64,000 nt of DNA from Bacillota bacterium (GTDB taxonomy: Bacteria; Bacillota; Desulfotomaculia; Desulfotomaculales; Desulfallaceae): the NCBI GenBank assembly GCA_023439185.1, contig JAEXOR010000025.1, positions 5,767 through 69,766 on the forward strand. Reading direction: 5' to 3'. Positions within the stretch are counted from its first letter, which is position 1, and each line of letters opens with the position of its first letter. Positions 8,068 through 16,800 of the stretch are shown one piece after another. Made by a program: the position numbers and the translations under genes. A model generated the notes under the pieces. The model was not told the DNA's origin. It did no database searches and saw nothing but the letters and a program-made list of their open reading frames with translations.

Positions 8068-10539
8068 TCATAAAAGTCTAAGTTTTTGCGCCTTTTTTAT
8101 GGCTGCTGTCCTGCCGCTGACCTCCAGCTTCAGGTAGACATTATGCAGATGGCTCTGCACGGTGCCTGCGGTAACATGAAGTTTTCCGGCGATCTCGTCC
8201 CTTTTGAGGCCTTCCGCGGCCAGTGTGAGGATTTCAAGTTCCCTCGCCGACAGGGAAACTGCGCCCTGCGTGGAGCGCTTCAGGCTTTCCATGTACTGCC
8301 CGCAGGCTGCAAGCACTTCCTTTATGTATGCGTCCCGCGAATCGGCGTTTGCTATGTTCCTGACCATGTCTATGACGGCGGGCGCATACTCGGCGAAGGG
8401 CAGGATGATGCGGTCCTCCCGCGCCATGCCGAAGGCTTCGCGGAGGGCGGCGCAGCCTTGCTCCATGCCATAAAGCGGATATTTCGCCGCCGCCCTTAAA
8501 ATCTGGTTGTGCAGAAAGCCGAGCTGGTTGTGGAAGACGGCGAAACGTCGAGCAAAGTCATCGGTAAGCGTTTCGAGCTTGATGTAATTCCTTGCGAGCA
8601 GAAGCGCCTTGCCGTAGACGATATAGTTGAAGCCCAGGCCCTCGTAAAAAAAGTGCGCGGGGGACATATCTCCGGCTTGCAGCCACAGGGGGATGCCGTC
8701 GAGCCGGGTGAGGCAGCCGTAAACGTATCCTTCCACGATCTCGAGCCCGGTGTTGTAATAGGGGTTATTAGCCCGCGTCACATCCTGCCTGAGCTGCCGC
8801 AGATACTCCAATGCTTCATCGGTCCTCCCCTGATAGAGATACAGCCTGATTAAAACATGATAAGCGCAGATCATAAGACCAACCTGTTCCTTGGTCTGCG
8901 CTTTGTAAATGGCTTTGAAGGCGTTTAGCTCCGCCGCCTGCCGGTCGCCGGTTTCCAGCGCGTATTCGGCCCGAACCACATAGCCGCAGCCGGTGCCGCA
9001 GCCGTCGGCCAGCTCGGCGAAAACCGGGAAAACCGATGCCATGAGTTCCGTCAGCTCTTTGAGGCTGCCCGGCTCCCTGTAACAGGTATAAAGTAAATGG
9101 GGAGAACCTAGGGTGAATTCGGCCTCCCGCTTTTGCAAGAAGGAAACATCACCGTCAAGCAGGTGCCGCGCCTCCTTTATGCAAGCAGCTATTTCCCTGG
9201 CATCGTTGAACACGGCAAAAATCCGGGTGAGATAAAGTTCCGCGAGAACGCGGTCTCTGCCGTGCGGGATGGGGCCTTCCGCCCGCCCGCAAGCCTCCCG
9301 CAGCTCGTTCAAGCGCGTCACGCCGTCCTGAAAAGCTTTAGGATCGCCATTTGTCAGAATGATGGCGATATACTGCAAATAGGCAAGAGGATATCTAAGA
9401 AGCGTCTCGCGGGGCAATGCGGCGAACAGGTCTAAAGCGCCGTCAAAAGTGGCGGAATCGCTGGTGATGGCATCCACGTTGTCCAGCAGCGCAAGGATGC
9501 GCTCCGTCTCACCCGCGCGGCAGAGATAACCGTATGCGGTTCTATATTCCCTTCGCGCAAGATGCCATTCGCCAAGCCGCCGATAGAGCGCGGCACATTC
9601 TTCTTCATCCTTCTGCTTACCCCGCAGGAAATCCAGCAGCACATTGTGGATTTTATAGACCCCCGCCGCCTCGTCGAAGGCAATAAATGCGTTTTCGCGG
9701 CGCAGCTTTTTTAGGTTTTCCTCCGATTTTTCTTCTTGCGTCACAAACATGACCTGTTCCGCCGTGAAGCTGTCCATCACGGAAAGACCCAGCAAAAATC
9801 TTTGGATGCGCTCGTCGTACGCGTTATAGAGCACCTTCTCCACCAGCTCATTGACAGTGCCGTTTCGGTCCACGGGGATGCCCCGTTCCATACCGAGCAT
9901 GATAAGATAAATCAATGAAATCCAACCGCCTGTGTAATCTCCGATTTTCCTTATCTCGCCCTCGCCGGCCGTGAAGCCCATCAGGGCGCAATAGTCCCGA
10001 ATCTCACTGTCGGTAAACCGCAGCATATTTTGAGGCACAATATTGCACAGCCCTTTTGCGGAAAGCTCGGTGATGTCAAGATTTGTCGTATCACGGGTCA
10101 AGATGACAATGTGAAAATCATCCGGCATTTCCATTACAAAGCGTCTGAAAAGCGCAGTCACCCGCATGCTTCTCGCAAGGTGGAAATCGTCGATGACGAG
10201 CGTGGTATTGGGCTTGTAACCCATCTCATTGATGATGGAAACAGCCATTGTTGTCTGCGGCGTGTCGGCAGGAACGCCGAGACTTTTGAGCCTGCTCGCC
10301 GCCGCCTCGTCAAATTTACCGATTTCAGCCGCAAGCCTTTCCCAAAACCACGACGCCGTGTCGTCTTCTGATAAAAAGGAAGTCCATATGACAGGCACGC
10401 CTTTAAAAGCAAGGAATTCACGCACTGCAGTGGTCTTGCCGTAGCCCATGGGCGCCTCCACGATAGTCAGCGGATATTTAAATATGCTCGTGAGTTCACG
10501 GTTAACGCGCTCACGCTTAAGTGTTTTACGCTTTTTCAT
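8068..10539 (-). CDS. MalT-type ATP-dependent LuxR family transcriptional activator
   Basis: The 823-residue product has a STAND-type NTPase module at the N-terminus (Walker A around residues 29-37, APMGYGKTT; Walker B-like TLVIDDFHLA), a long helical TPR-like middle (about 330-740), and a C-terminal LuxR helix-turn-helix (about 757-823; LSARELEILTLAAEGLKRDE, GTVQSHLHNVYLKLEV). This is the architecture of MalT-like activators, which bind ATP and an inducer, oligomerise, and activate promoters. The ATG at 10539 has a plausible AAGGAA upstream. Its stop is followed by a terminator, so it is a single transcription unit. It sits directly upstream of the secreted-protein genes and is the obvious candidate regulator for them, although no binding site was identified. 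Confidence 0.85.
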   Translation of the reverse strand: MKKRKTLKRERVNRELTSIFKYPLTIVEAPMGYGKTTAVREFLAFKGVPVIWTSFLSEDDTASWFWERLAAEIGKFDEAAASRLKSLGVPADTPQTTMAVSIINEMGYKPNTTLVIDDFHLARSMRVTALFRRFVMEMPDDFHIVILTRDTTNLDITELSAKGLCNIVPQNMLRFTDSEIRDYCALMGFTAGEGEIRKIGDYTGGWISLIYLIMLGMERGIPVDRNGTVNELVEKVLYNAYDERIQRFLLGLSVMDSFTAEQVMFVTQEEKSEENLKKLRRENAFIAFDEAAGVYKIHNVLLDFLRGKQKDEEECAALYRRLGEWHLARREYRTAYGYLCRAGETERILALLDNVDAITSDSATFDGALDLFAALPRETLLRYPLAYLQYIAIILTNGDPKAFQDGVTRLNELREACGRAEGPIPHGRDRVLAELYLTRIFAVFNDAREIAACIKEARHLLDGDVSFLQKREAEFTLGSPHLLYTCYREPGSLKELTELMASVFPVFAELADGCGTGCGYVVRAEYALETGDRQAAELNAFKAIYKAQTKEQVGLMICAYHVLIRLYLYQGRTDEALEYLRQLRQDVTRANNPYYNTGLEIVEGYVYGCLTRLDGIPLWLQAGDMSPAHFFYEGLGFNYIVYGKALLLARNYIKLETLTDDFARRFAVFHNQLGFLHNQILRAAAKYPLYGMEQGCAALREAFGMAREDRIILPFAEYAPAVIDMVRNIANADSRDAYIKEVLAACGQYMESLKRSTQGAVSLSARELEILTLAAEGLKRDEIAGKLHVTAGTVQSHLHNVYLKLEVSGRTAAIKKAQKLRLL

Positions 10540-10611
10540 CAGCTTGATTCCTTCCTGTTAGCAATCAACGCAATTATGGATTCCTTCATTTTTTGATCGC
10601 AATTTTGATTA

Positions 10612-11677
10612 TTACAGATTCCCTTCATCCTCCGCCAGCTTGCGCTCGATAAGCTCCCGTTCGCGCTCCAGTTCCGCTCTTAGTTCTTCTTCGGTCGGTA
10701 GATAGAGCCGGTATTTTGAGGCGAAAAGATTTTCGTTATCGGCAAGCACGGAATATTTTACAATGCTCTCGTCCTTAGCAGCGCAGAGGACGATGCCGAT
10801 GGTCGGATTATCGTCCGGCTGCTTTACTTTTTCGTCAAACAGGCGCACATAGAAGTCAATCTGCCCGACGTCTTGATAAGTCAGCTTACCGGCCTTAAGG
10901 TCGATGACAATAAAACATTTTAAGATGAAGTTGTAAAATACGAGGTCGATGTAATAGTGTTCGCCGCCCTCGGTGGTTACCCGCTTCTGACGGGCGACAA
11001 ACGAGAAGCCCTTGCCCAGTTCAAGCAGAAACTCCTGCAGCTTGTCTATCAAGGCCTGTTCAAGCTCGCTCTCATGGTAGCTCTTGTTTTCTGCAAGGTC
11101 AAGAAACTCAAGGATATACGGATCTTTGAGGATATAGTCCGCTGTCGTTTTCGGCTCTAATTTTTGAATTTCATTTTTTACGCTTTTACGGTCGCTTTTT
11201 TGCGTACCAAGCAGACGTTCATAATAGAAAGAGTTTATCTGACGCTCCAGCTGACGCGACGTCCAGCCGGACTCGATGCTTTCGTTTAAATAAAAATCGC
11301 GGCGGTTTTGGTTCTTCAACACGCATCAGCATACGATAATGCGTCCAAGTCAATTCGCTACGCAGTGCGTAGCGATTCGGAAACATCTGATAAAATTGAC
11401 GCATATTTCGCAAGTTGGCGACTGTGAAGCCTTTGCCGGATTCTTTGGTTAATTTTTCGGACAAATATAGCAAAAGCTGTTTGCCGTACTCGGCACGGTT
11501 GCCGACAGCCTCGGAGATTTCACGCCCGATTTCCCAGTAGGCTAAAACCATCGCTGAATTGATAGCGTTAAACGCCCGAGTCCGGGCATCGGCAAGCGCT
11601 GCGCGTATGCTCTCATAAACCTGTGCTTCCGATACGGCAGGCGTTATTTTTAGAATCTCATTATTTGGCTCGCTCAT
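10612..11677 (-). pseudogene. YhcG/DUF1016 PDDEXK nuclease family gene, split by one frameshift
   Basis: Two overlapping frames together make one YhcG-family protein of about 350 residues. The first part starts at ATG 11677 (GGAGG upstream) with MSEPNNEILK and the DUF1016 N-terminal helical domain, up to ELTWTHYRMLMRVE. The expected continuation NQNRRDFYLNESIESGW is in another frame, reached by removing one base near 11315 (GTTGAAGAACC). The second part carries the nuclease half (HYYIDLVFYNFILKCFIVID, LVFY and DLKAGK matching the family's D...DLK core). The DUF1016 family includes PDDEXK nucleases often linked to defence or restriction loci. The start overlaps the XRE gene by 4 bases (ATGA), so the two form an operon. 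It could be a real pseudogene or a sequencing error. Confidence 0.82.
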
Positions 11678-11898
11678 TTTTGCGCCTCCTTCGGTTGGTC
11701 GGGGATGATTTCCATGATGTCGCCGATATCGCATTGCAGCGCGTTGCATATTCGCATGAGCACTGTCGTCGTCACAGGTTCGTCGCGACCAAGTTTTGTA
11801 ACAAGGCTGGAACTGATGTCTGCCGCAGACTGCAAGTCTTTCTTTTTCATTTTCCTGTCAATAAGAAGCTTCCAAAGCTTATTGTAGCTTACCGCCAT
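11674..11898 (-). CDS. Cro/C1-type (XRE) helix-turn-helix regulator
   Basis: The ATG at 11898 has GAGGTG 6 bases upstream and gives 74 residues; a GTG three codons earlier is possible. The whole protein is one XRE domain (YNKLWKLLIDRKMKKKDLQ, then SSSLVTKLGRDEPVTTTVL and ICNALQCDIGDIMEI). It is a small DNA-binding protein, translationally coupled to the YhcG-type gene through an ATGA overlap, so autoregulation of that pair is likely. A short palindrome lies 44 bases upstream of the start. YhcG genes elsewhere do not always have such a partner. Confidence 0.85.
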   Translation of the reverse strand: MAVSYNKLWKLLIDRKMKKKDLQSAADISSSLVTKLGRDEPVTTTVLMRICNALQCDIGDIMEIIPDQPKEAQK

Positions 11899-11941
11899 GG
11901 TATTCACCTCGATATAAATCTCTCTGCCTGATTTACTTTAG

Positions 11942-11954
11942 GTGATTATATCAC
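11942..11954. promoter_or_regulatory. Short palindrome upstream of the XRE gene, candidate operator
   Basis: The sequence GTGATTATATCAC is a perfect palindrome with 5-base arms around TAT, 44 bases upstream of the XRE start in the 180-base region between divergent genes. XRE repressors often bind such sites. The assignment is inference. Confidence 0.35.
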
Positions 11955-12075
11955 ATCTACCACTTCAATACATCTATTTTAACGCAAAAATATTAAAATT
12001 ATCTTATTTGCGCTGATTTTAGTAGCTTCTGGGAGTGGCTTGTGATATGTGTGTTGGTGAAGGGAGTTGATCAAT

Positions 12076-12807
12076 GTGAAAAAGCAAATTGTCTCAGGAA
12101 TAGGCATTATCGCTTGTGTCACGCTGTGTGCCAACCTGTGGCAAGTAAGCGTCGAGATGGAGGAATTACCCGCCGAGCCTATAAAAAACGCCGCGTTCGG
12201 CGAAATTGAGGCTCGGTCAGAGGAAACGCCGCATATTTTTATCTCTGAAGATGTTCCTGAGCCTGAAACAAAGGTTATCGCGGAGAGTGAACCGGAGGAC
12301 ACTGCGGAGCCCATCGCAGTAAGTGAGCCAAAGGTAACTGAGGTAACGACAGAAGAAAAAACAGAAAAGGCAGATCCGATGCCGACAGCAGCCCAAAAAC
12401 CTCAAGCTGCATCGAAATCTGCGTCAGCCTCCACCGAACCGAAGTTGGGCGACAGAACTGTCATAGACGGCAAGCCTCATATCTGGATACCGGGATTCGG
12501 CTGGATAGTGGATGAGGGCGGCGGCAGCGTCGGAACAATGGTCGACGGAAAGGGCGACATTAATAAGATTGTGGGTATAATGGGCGGTGGAACAGTCGCC
12601 GAGGACATGTACGAGTCGGGCGTGAAAATCGGGATTATGGGCGGTGATGATACTGTGCCAAACAGCGCATCACCACAAACATACACAGAGCCGGAGATTA
12701 CAGGCGACGAGATATATGTCCTGCTTCAGCCGCCGGTGACGAAAGACAGCACCCCGCCTGCATTCAAGCCAAACGGAGAACCATACATCCATAAAGATAA
12801 GCCGTAG
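12076..12807 (+). CDS. Membrane-anchored, Pro/Glu/Thr-rich element-encoded protein (DUF6550-like), unknown function
   Basis: I use the GTG at 12076 (GGGAG 8 bases upstream), giving 243 residues; a TTG at 12067 is the longest alternative. A single hydrophobic segment lies at the N-terminus (IVSGIGIIACVTLCANLW), followed by a low-complexity acidic/proline/threonine region (about 35-125) and a conserved-looking globular tail (HIWIPGFGWIVDEGG, two IGIMGG-like motifs). It resembles small membrane-anchored proteins found in clostridial integrative elements (DUF6550 as I recall it), but I cannot confirm the family. It is the first rightward gene after the XRE/YhcG pair and ends at a good terminator. 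Confidence 0.6.
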   Translation: MKKQIVSGIGIIACVTLCANLWQVSVEMEELPAEPIKNAAFGEIEARSEETPHIFISEDVPEPETKVIAESEPEDTAEPIAVSEPKVTEVTTEEKTEKADPMPTAAQKPQAASKSASASTEPKLGDRTVIDGKPHIWIPGFGWIVDEGGGSVGTMVDGKGDINKIVGIMGGGTVAEDMYESGVKIGIMGGDDTVPNSASPQTYTEPEITGDEIYVLLQPPVTKDSTPPAFKPNGEPYIHKDKP

Positions 12808-12812
12808 ATATT

Positions 12813-12857
12813 AAAAGGGAGCATGCTCATCCTGACGGAATGGGTATGCTCCTTTTT
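12813..12857 (+). terminator. Rho-independent terminator
   Basis: A hairpin with arms AAAAGGGAGCAT and ATGCTCCTTTTT, ending in a T run, lies 6 bases after the stop of the preceding rightward gene. Confidence 0.8.
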
Positions 12858-12947
12858 CTGTTCGGCATCGCAGTGTTTTGAAGCTATCCTCTTCATCTGT
12901 GAGTGTTCAGCTTCGGGGAATATAGTACGCTGCGAGCAGTGTTATGG

Positions 12948-14054
12948 TCACATCTTGTCGTAGAGAGCTTTTAATTCTATGTCAGAGATTTCTCCTCTTT
13001 CAGCCTTGTCCTTGTACTCCAGCGCAATGGCGACGGCGGCGTTCCATTCGTCAGCAGTCAGCTTGCCTCTGTTCTTTCTGACCTTCAGCCGGTTATATAC
13101 CTTCCGGTATTCCTTCTGCGCCGGTGTCGCTCCCGATAGGGCTTGCACTTCTTTTTTATGCGCCCCGACCTTGCGGCAGGTCTTTTCCGTTTCGCCCGGC
13201 GCGATGTTGTTGCAGTAGCAGGTGTCGTACCCGCTGCTCAAAAGGAAAAAGCGTTTGCAGTTGTGGCAGCGGCGCGAGGCGTTTCCGTTCATCAGTCCCC
13301 TGAAGAAATCCGTATGAAGAAATGAAGCGATGGATGTAAAAACAAGCCTCTCGGCAATGATATATTTTTTCTCGTCATCCGGACTCGGCATGGTGTTGTA
13401 TTCAATCATGGCTTCGTGTGTTTGCATAAACATATATTCCGGAATCGGCGGCAGAAGCGAAGCCAGTACCCTCTGCGCCTCCTTGTCGGAGAAGAATTTA
13501 TATACGCCGAAAGCGTAATGCTCGGCGTTGCGCTTTTTCAGGTTCTCAAAGTAGTGGTCCAGCATTTTCGTTATATAAAAGCGAAAGGCGATAATCTCAT
13601 CGGGAATCCTGCAGATTCCGTTAATAAAGCCGGCATAAATCTTATACTCTCTTGTCGTCGGTATAATCAGCCGTTGAAATTCATCGGGGAAATCCTTAAA
13701 CGCAATGGTCAGCGTGTTGTGCGTGAGCTTGCTGTCAATATTCAAATGCTCGTACAGCGGAAAGGTTAATACAGCGTCCTGATACTCGTTCAACTTGTCC
13801 TGCACAGTGGTGACAAGAGCGAGGTCTTTTTTTATGCGCGGGTTAAAGAAATGCTTGGACATAAAATCAAGAGTCTTCGATGCCTTGCGCCGCAGAGAAA
13901 GAAGCTTGTCATCGGCGAGGTTCAATATGTCCGTTGAAATCTGTCCGATGGGCAGGTTCTTATCGTCGAAGATAATACGGTCATTCCAAAAATGCACCGT
14001 GAACTCCTGTATCTTATTCTCCTTATCGCTGATGGGTCTGGTCTCTGCCGCCAT
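12948..14054 (-). CDS. Conserved element protein with a zinc-binding Cys motif (DUF6076-like)
   Basis: The 368-residue product has a mostly helical N-terminal 250 residues with no recognised motif. A Cys cluster follows at about 268-298 (RRCHNCKRFFLLSSG, CYCNN, EKTCRKVG) that looks like a treble-clef or CGNR-type zinc finger, and a basic helical tail ends the protein. This arrangement matches a family seen in clostridial integrative elements that I recall as DUF6076; the function is unknown and nucleic-acid binding is inferred. It runs against the surrounding element genes, and its upstream region holds two copies of a TTGTATCCGAT motif. A protein of this kind could be an element-borne regulator. 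Confidence 0.6.
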   Translation of the reverse strand: MAAETRPISDKENKIQEFTVHFWNDRIIFDDKNLPIGQISTDILNLADDKLLSLRRKASKTLDFMSKHFFNPRIKKDLALVTTVQDKLNEYQDAVLTFPLYEHLNIDSKLTHNTLTIAFKDFPDEFQRLIIPTTREYKIYAGFINGICRIPDEIIAFRFYITKMLDHYFENLKKRNAEHYAFGVYKFFSDKEAQRVLASLLPPIPEYMFMQTHEAMIEYNTMPSPDDEKKYIIAERLVFTSIASFLHTDFFRGLMNGNASRRCHNCKRFFLLSSGYDTCYCNNIAPGETEKTCRKVGAHKKEVQALSGATPAQKEYRKVYNRLKVRKNRGKLTADEWNAAVAIALEYKDKAERGEISDIELKALYDKM

Positions 14055-14068
14055 GTTCTTCTCACCCC

Positions 14069-14162
14069 TTGTATCCGATGGATTTTCACGATGTACCTGA
14101 CATCGCTCCTAACTATTGTGCTGAATTTTCTTTTCTGCTATCTTGATTGTATCCGATATGGA
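14069..14162. promoter_or_regulatory. Two direct copies of TTGTATCCGAT(xx)GGA upstream of the Cys-motif gene
   Basis: TTGTATCCGATGGA starts at 14069 and TTGTATCCGATATGGA at 14147, 78 bases apart, both upstream of the leftward start at 14054. The second copy also has inverted TCC/GGA halves around GATAT. The position suggests operator sites. Nothing else was seen between 14055 and 14387 except a G/A-rich ribosome-binding region. Confidence 0.4.
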
Positions 14163-14387
14163 CACGTTAGTCAATCGGTAACGCGAGCGAATACACGCTT
14201 CTAGAAAATTGAATAGCCGCAGCCGGAGTGGAGACTCTCAGGGGAAGTATGCCAAGACCTTGTTAAAAGCAAGCGAGCGTGCCGATGAGATGAAAACGCC
14301 GTGTTGGTCACGCAAGACCGCAGGGCAGGAACTTGTACGGATAGTGCGGCGCAGAAAAAACATTTCAGGACGGAGGTGAAAAAAGAA

Positions 14388-15356
14388 ATGCAGAAAAAGA
14401 AAAACAGGCTCATCCGCATGAGCGACATTGCGACGGAGCAGGTGCGCTGGCTGTGGTACCCGTTCATCCCCTACGGCAAGGTCACGATTATACAGGGCGA
14501 CCCAGGCGAAGGCAAGACATCTTTTGTTCTGGCGATGATTGCGCTGCTGACTACGGGTAACCTCTTACCAGAGGAAACCTTGGCGGCGGAACCCATCAGC
14601 GTCATCTACCAGTCCGCTGAGGATGGTCTTGCGGATACCATCAAGCCGAGGCTCGAAGCGTCCGGCGCCGACTGTTCCCGTGTGCTGGTCATCGATGAAT
14701 CCGACAGAGAGCTTTCTCTCTGCGATGAACGTCTGGAGCAGGCGGTGCAGGAAACCGGCGCAAGGCTGATTGTGCTTGACCCGCTGCAGGCGTACCTCGG
14801 CGACAACGTGGATATGCACCGAGCCAATGAAGTGCGCCCGATATTCAAACGGCTGTGCGCTATGGCTGACCGGACAGGCTGCGCCATTATACTCATCGGT
14901 CATATGAATAAGGCGCAGGGATTAAAGTCTTCGTATCGCGGACTCGGCTCAATCGACTTCCGTGCGGCGGCAAGAAGTGTGCTTCTGGTTGGCAGACTGA
15001 AAAGCGATCCCGTTGTCCGTGTCGTCGCTCATGATAAAAGCAGCCTTGCGCCAAGGGGTAAGTCCATCGCTTTCTCGCTGGATGCCGAAAACGGCTTTCA
15101 ATGGATTGGCTATTGCGACATCTCTGTGGATGACGTTCTCTCCGGCACAGGATCGGTGCAAACCAAAACCTCTCTTATGGAGGACGAGCTCAGGAAGATG
15201 CTTGTAAAACCTGTTCCGGCGGAAGAAGTATTTAAAAGAGCGGCGGCGCTTGGAATATCCGAGCGCACGGTCAACATTGCAAAGAAGAATGTCGGCGTCG
15301 ACACTGAGAAGGTCGGAAACCGTTGGAACTGGCGGCTTTCCGATTCAAGGTTGTAA
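14388..15356 (+). CDS. AAA family ATPase, RepA/DnaB-like (AAA_25), of the integrative element
   Basis: The ATG at 14388 is chosen for its GGAGGTG 10 bases upstream and gives 322 residues. Walker A is at residues 37-44 (GDPGEGKT) and Walker B at about LIVLDPLQAYLGD. A glutamine/histidine sensor region (IILIGHMNKAQG, YRGLGSIDFRAAARSVL) is typical of RecA-fold hexameric helicase-like ATPases, including RSF1010 RepA and AAA_25 proteins. A C-terminal helical region resembles a winged helix (EEVFKRAAALGISERTVNIA). Such proteins are common in clostridial integrative elements, where replication of the excised circle is a proposed role. It is followed by a non-coding stretch of four spaced repeats that could be its binding sites. 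Confidence 0.8.
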   Translation: MQKKKNRLIRMSDIATEQVRWLWYPFIPYGKVTIIQGDPGEGKTSFVLAMIALLTTGNLLPEETLAAEPISVIYQSAEDGLADTIKPRLEASGADCSRVLVIDESDRELSLCDERLEQAVQETGARLIVLDPLQAYLGDNVDMHRANEVRPIFKRLCAMADRTGCAIILIGHMNKAQGLKSSYRGLGSIDFRAAARSVLLVGRLKSDPVVRVVAHDKSSLAPRGKSIAFSLDAENGFQWIGYCDISVDDVLSGTGSVQTKTSLMEDELRKMLVKPVPAEEVFKRAAALGISERTVNIAKKNVGVDTEKVGNRWNWRLSDSRL

Positions 15357-15407
15357 GGGTGCAATGTCTTTATACACTTTGCATCCTTGCATCCTTCCCG
15401 AAATGTA

Positions 15408-15590
15408 ACCAAGTTGGCAAACTTTCTGGTATCGCTGATTATCCTTGGCTAAAAAGTATACCAAGTTGGCTCACTTTGCAGAAGTCGCCGCCGCCATCGG
15501 GAAATAGTGATCCGGCGTGGCTCACTTTCGCGGTCACCGGCGTCATACCAGCGATGAGATGAACCACCGTGGCTCACTTCTCTGGTTAAG
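15408..15590. repeat. Four imperfect repeats with a 51-52 base period (iteron-like)
   Basis: The core GTTGGC(T/A)(C/A)ACTTT / CGTGGCTCACTT occurs four times, with TGGC at 15415, 15467, 15518 and 15570, giving spacings of 52, 51 and 52. Because the period is not a multiple of three, it is not a tandem protein repeat. The stretch from 15357 to 15896 carries no convincing gene. Its place directly after the RepA-like ATPase gene suggests an origin or partition/transfer site, which is inference. The rest of the gap (15590-15896) shows no gene; GGAGG at about 15888 serves the next start. Confidence 0.55.
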
Positions 15591-15896
15591 GATTGCGGCA
15601 GCGAAGAATCCTGACAGCAGCCAGAAACAGTAATCGACAGCAGCATAAAAGCTCCCGAATGTAGGTGAATCACGGGCCGATTTCCATGCAGGTTAAAGCG
15701 CGGGGCTGCAGGCCGCCCCCGCACCTCTTACAACGCCCCGCAACGCGGGTCGTTTCAAGGACTTTCGCCAAGGGGTCAAAGGTGCACCTGAAAATGAATC
15801 AGGCGACGTATGTAACGTCCGTAAGCCGAGGAAACGCCGTTGTTCGGCACTATTGCGGAAGTCCAATACGGAATTTAGAAAGAAATGGAGGTTATT

Positions 15897-16322
15897 ATGA
15901 AAGAGAACAATAAAGAAAAAGTACCAATCTGGATGTATCCCGACATGGTAAAGCAGGTTGACGCAGCCTATCCGTTGCACGAGATCTCAAGCAGGAGCGA
16001 GTTTGTCTGCAAGGCTGTGGAGTTCTATCTCGGCTTTCTGCAAACGGAATCGAGTCAGGAATACATCAATAAGACCACGCTGGCGTTCCTTGAAAATCAG
16101 CTTGGCAAGATCGAAGCACGGGTATGCCGTCAGCTTTTTCGGATGTGCGTGGAGCAGTCGATGGCGGCTCATCTCTTTGCTTCCCAGCTTAGATTCAAAG
16201 GTGATGGGATGGAAGCGCTCAGAAAGAAGTGCGTGAAGGACGTAAAGAACACCATCGGCAACATCCGCTTCGACGGCATCTATGCCTATCAGCATCCGAA
16301 CGAATATAGAAACGAGGGCTGA
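15897..16322 (+). CDS. Ribbon-helix-helix-like element protein 1
   Basis: The ATG at 15897 is preceded by GGAGG; the frame open from 15885 includes that site and is not used. The 141 residues start with a short beta strand and two helices (VPIWMYPDMVKQVDAAYPLH, SRSEFVCKAVEFYLGFL), the pattern of a ribbon-helix-helix DNA-binding fold. A long helical region follows with no known motif. It ends one base before the next start and is clearly paired with it. In related elements such proteins act as transcription factors or as accessory proteins of plasmid mobilisation. No relaxase is present here, so regulation or maintenance is more likely. Confidence 0.6.
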   Translation: MKENNKEKVPIWMYPDMVKQVDAAYPLHEISSRSEFVCKAVEFYLGFLQTESSQEYINKTTLAFLENQLGKIEARVCRQLFRMCVEQSMAAHLFASQLRFKGDGMEALRKKCVKDVKNTIGNIRFDGIYAYQHPNEYRNEG

Positions 16323-16323
16323 T

Positions 16324-16770
16324 ATGAGCAAAGAGATTGAGAAAATCACAGTGTCGCTGCCGGCGGAAACGCTCCGTTTGGCTGACGAGAACCACAAGCG
16401 CTTCGGCTTTGATAACCGCTCTGAGTTCATAAACGCAGCCATTCGGGAGTATGTAAGCCGTGACATTCTGAGGCAGTTCGGCGGAGAAATCGCCGAGGTG
16501 TATTCAAAAATACAGCATAGCGAAATACGGAATCTGGAGGAACATCTGTCAAAGCTGTCATATAAAATCGCAGTTGAAATGGCGCAGGTGAATCTGTTTC
16601 TGGCGTCGGCGATGGAGGTTCCCTACCTCGATATGCAGAAGCTCCGGGGCAAAGCCGTGCATCTGGTCAACAGCAGCAGAGGCTATGTTCCTTTAAGTGA
16701 AGCCGTTAAGCACAACATGGAAATTCGTTATTTAGAGCAGACCGTTGATGACGATGATGAAGATTATTAA
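16324..16770 (+). CDS. Ribbon-helix-helix protein 2 (CopG/MetJ-like)
   Basis: The ATG at 16324 directly follows the stop of the upstream gene, giving 148 residues. The N-terminus is a clear ribbon-helix-helix domain (EKITVSLPAETLRLADEN, FDNRSEFINAAIREYV). A helical region and a strongly acidic tail (TVDDDDEDY) follow. It shares overall size and layout with the preceding protein, so the two may form a heteromeric DNA-binding pair or have arisen by duplication. It is co-transcribed with the 136-residue protein that follows 30 bases downstream. Confidence 0.7.
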   Translation: MSKEIEKITVSLPAETLRLADENHKRFGFDNRSEFINAAIREYVSRDILRQFGGEIAEVYSKIQHSEIRNLEEHLSKLSYKIAVEMAQVNLFLASAMEVPYLDMQKLRGKAVHLVNSSRGYVPLSEAVKHNMEIRYLEQTVDDDDEDY

Positions 16771-16800
16771 AGCAACAGCCACGGAAGGAGGCATTAATTT

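Noticed and set aside
10540..12066. Search for the missing 3' end of the histidine kinase gene as the left element junction
   Set aside because: No GLAIAK-like or G2-box sequence was found on the minus strand in the intergenic stretches examined; the left end remains undefined.
15408..15590. CRISPR-like array
   Set aside because: Only four units with poorly conserved cores of about 12-17 bases and no cas genes nearby; period and divergence fit iterons better.
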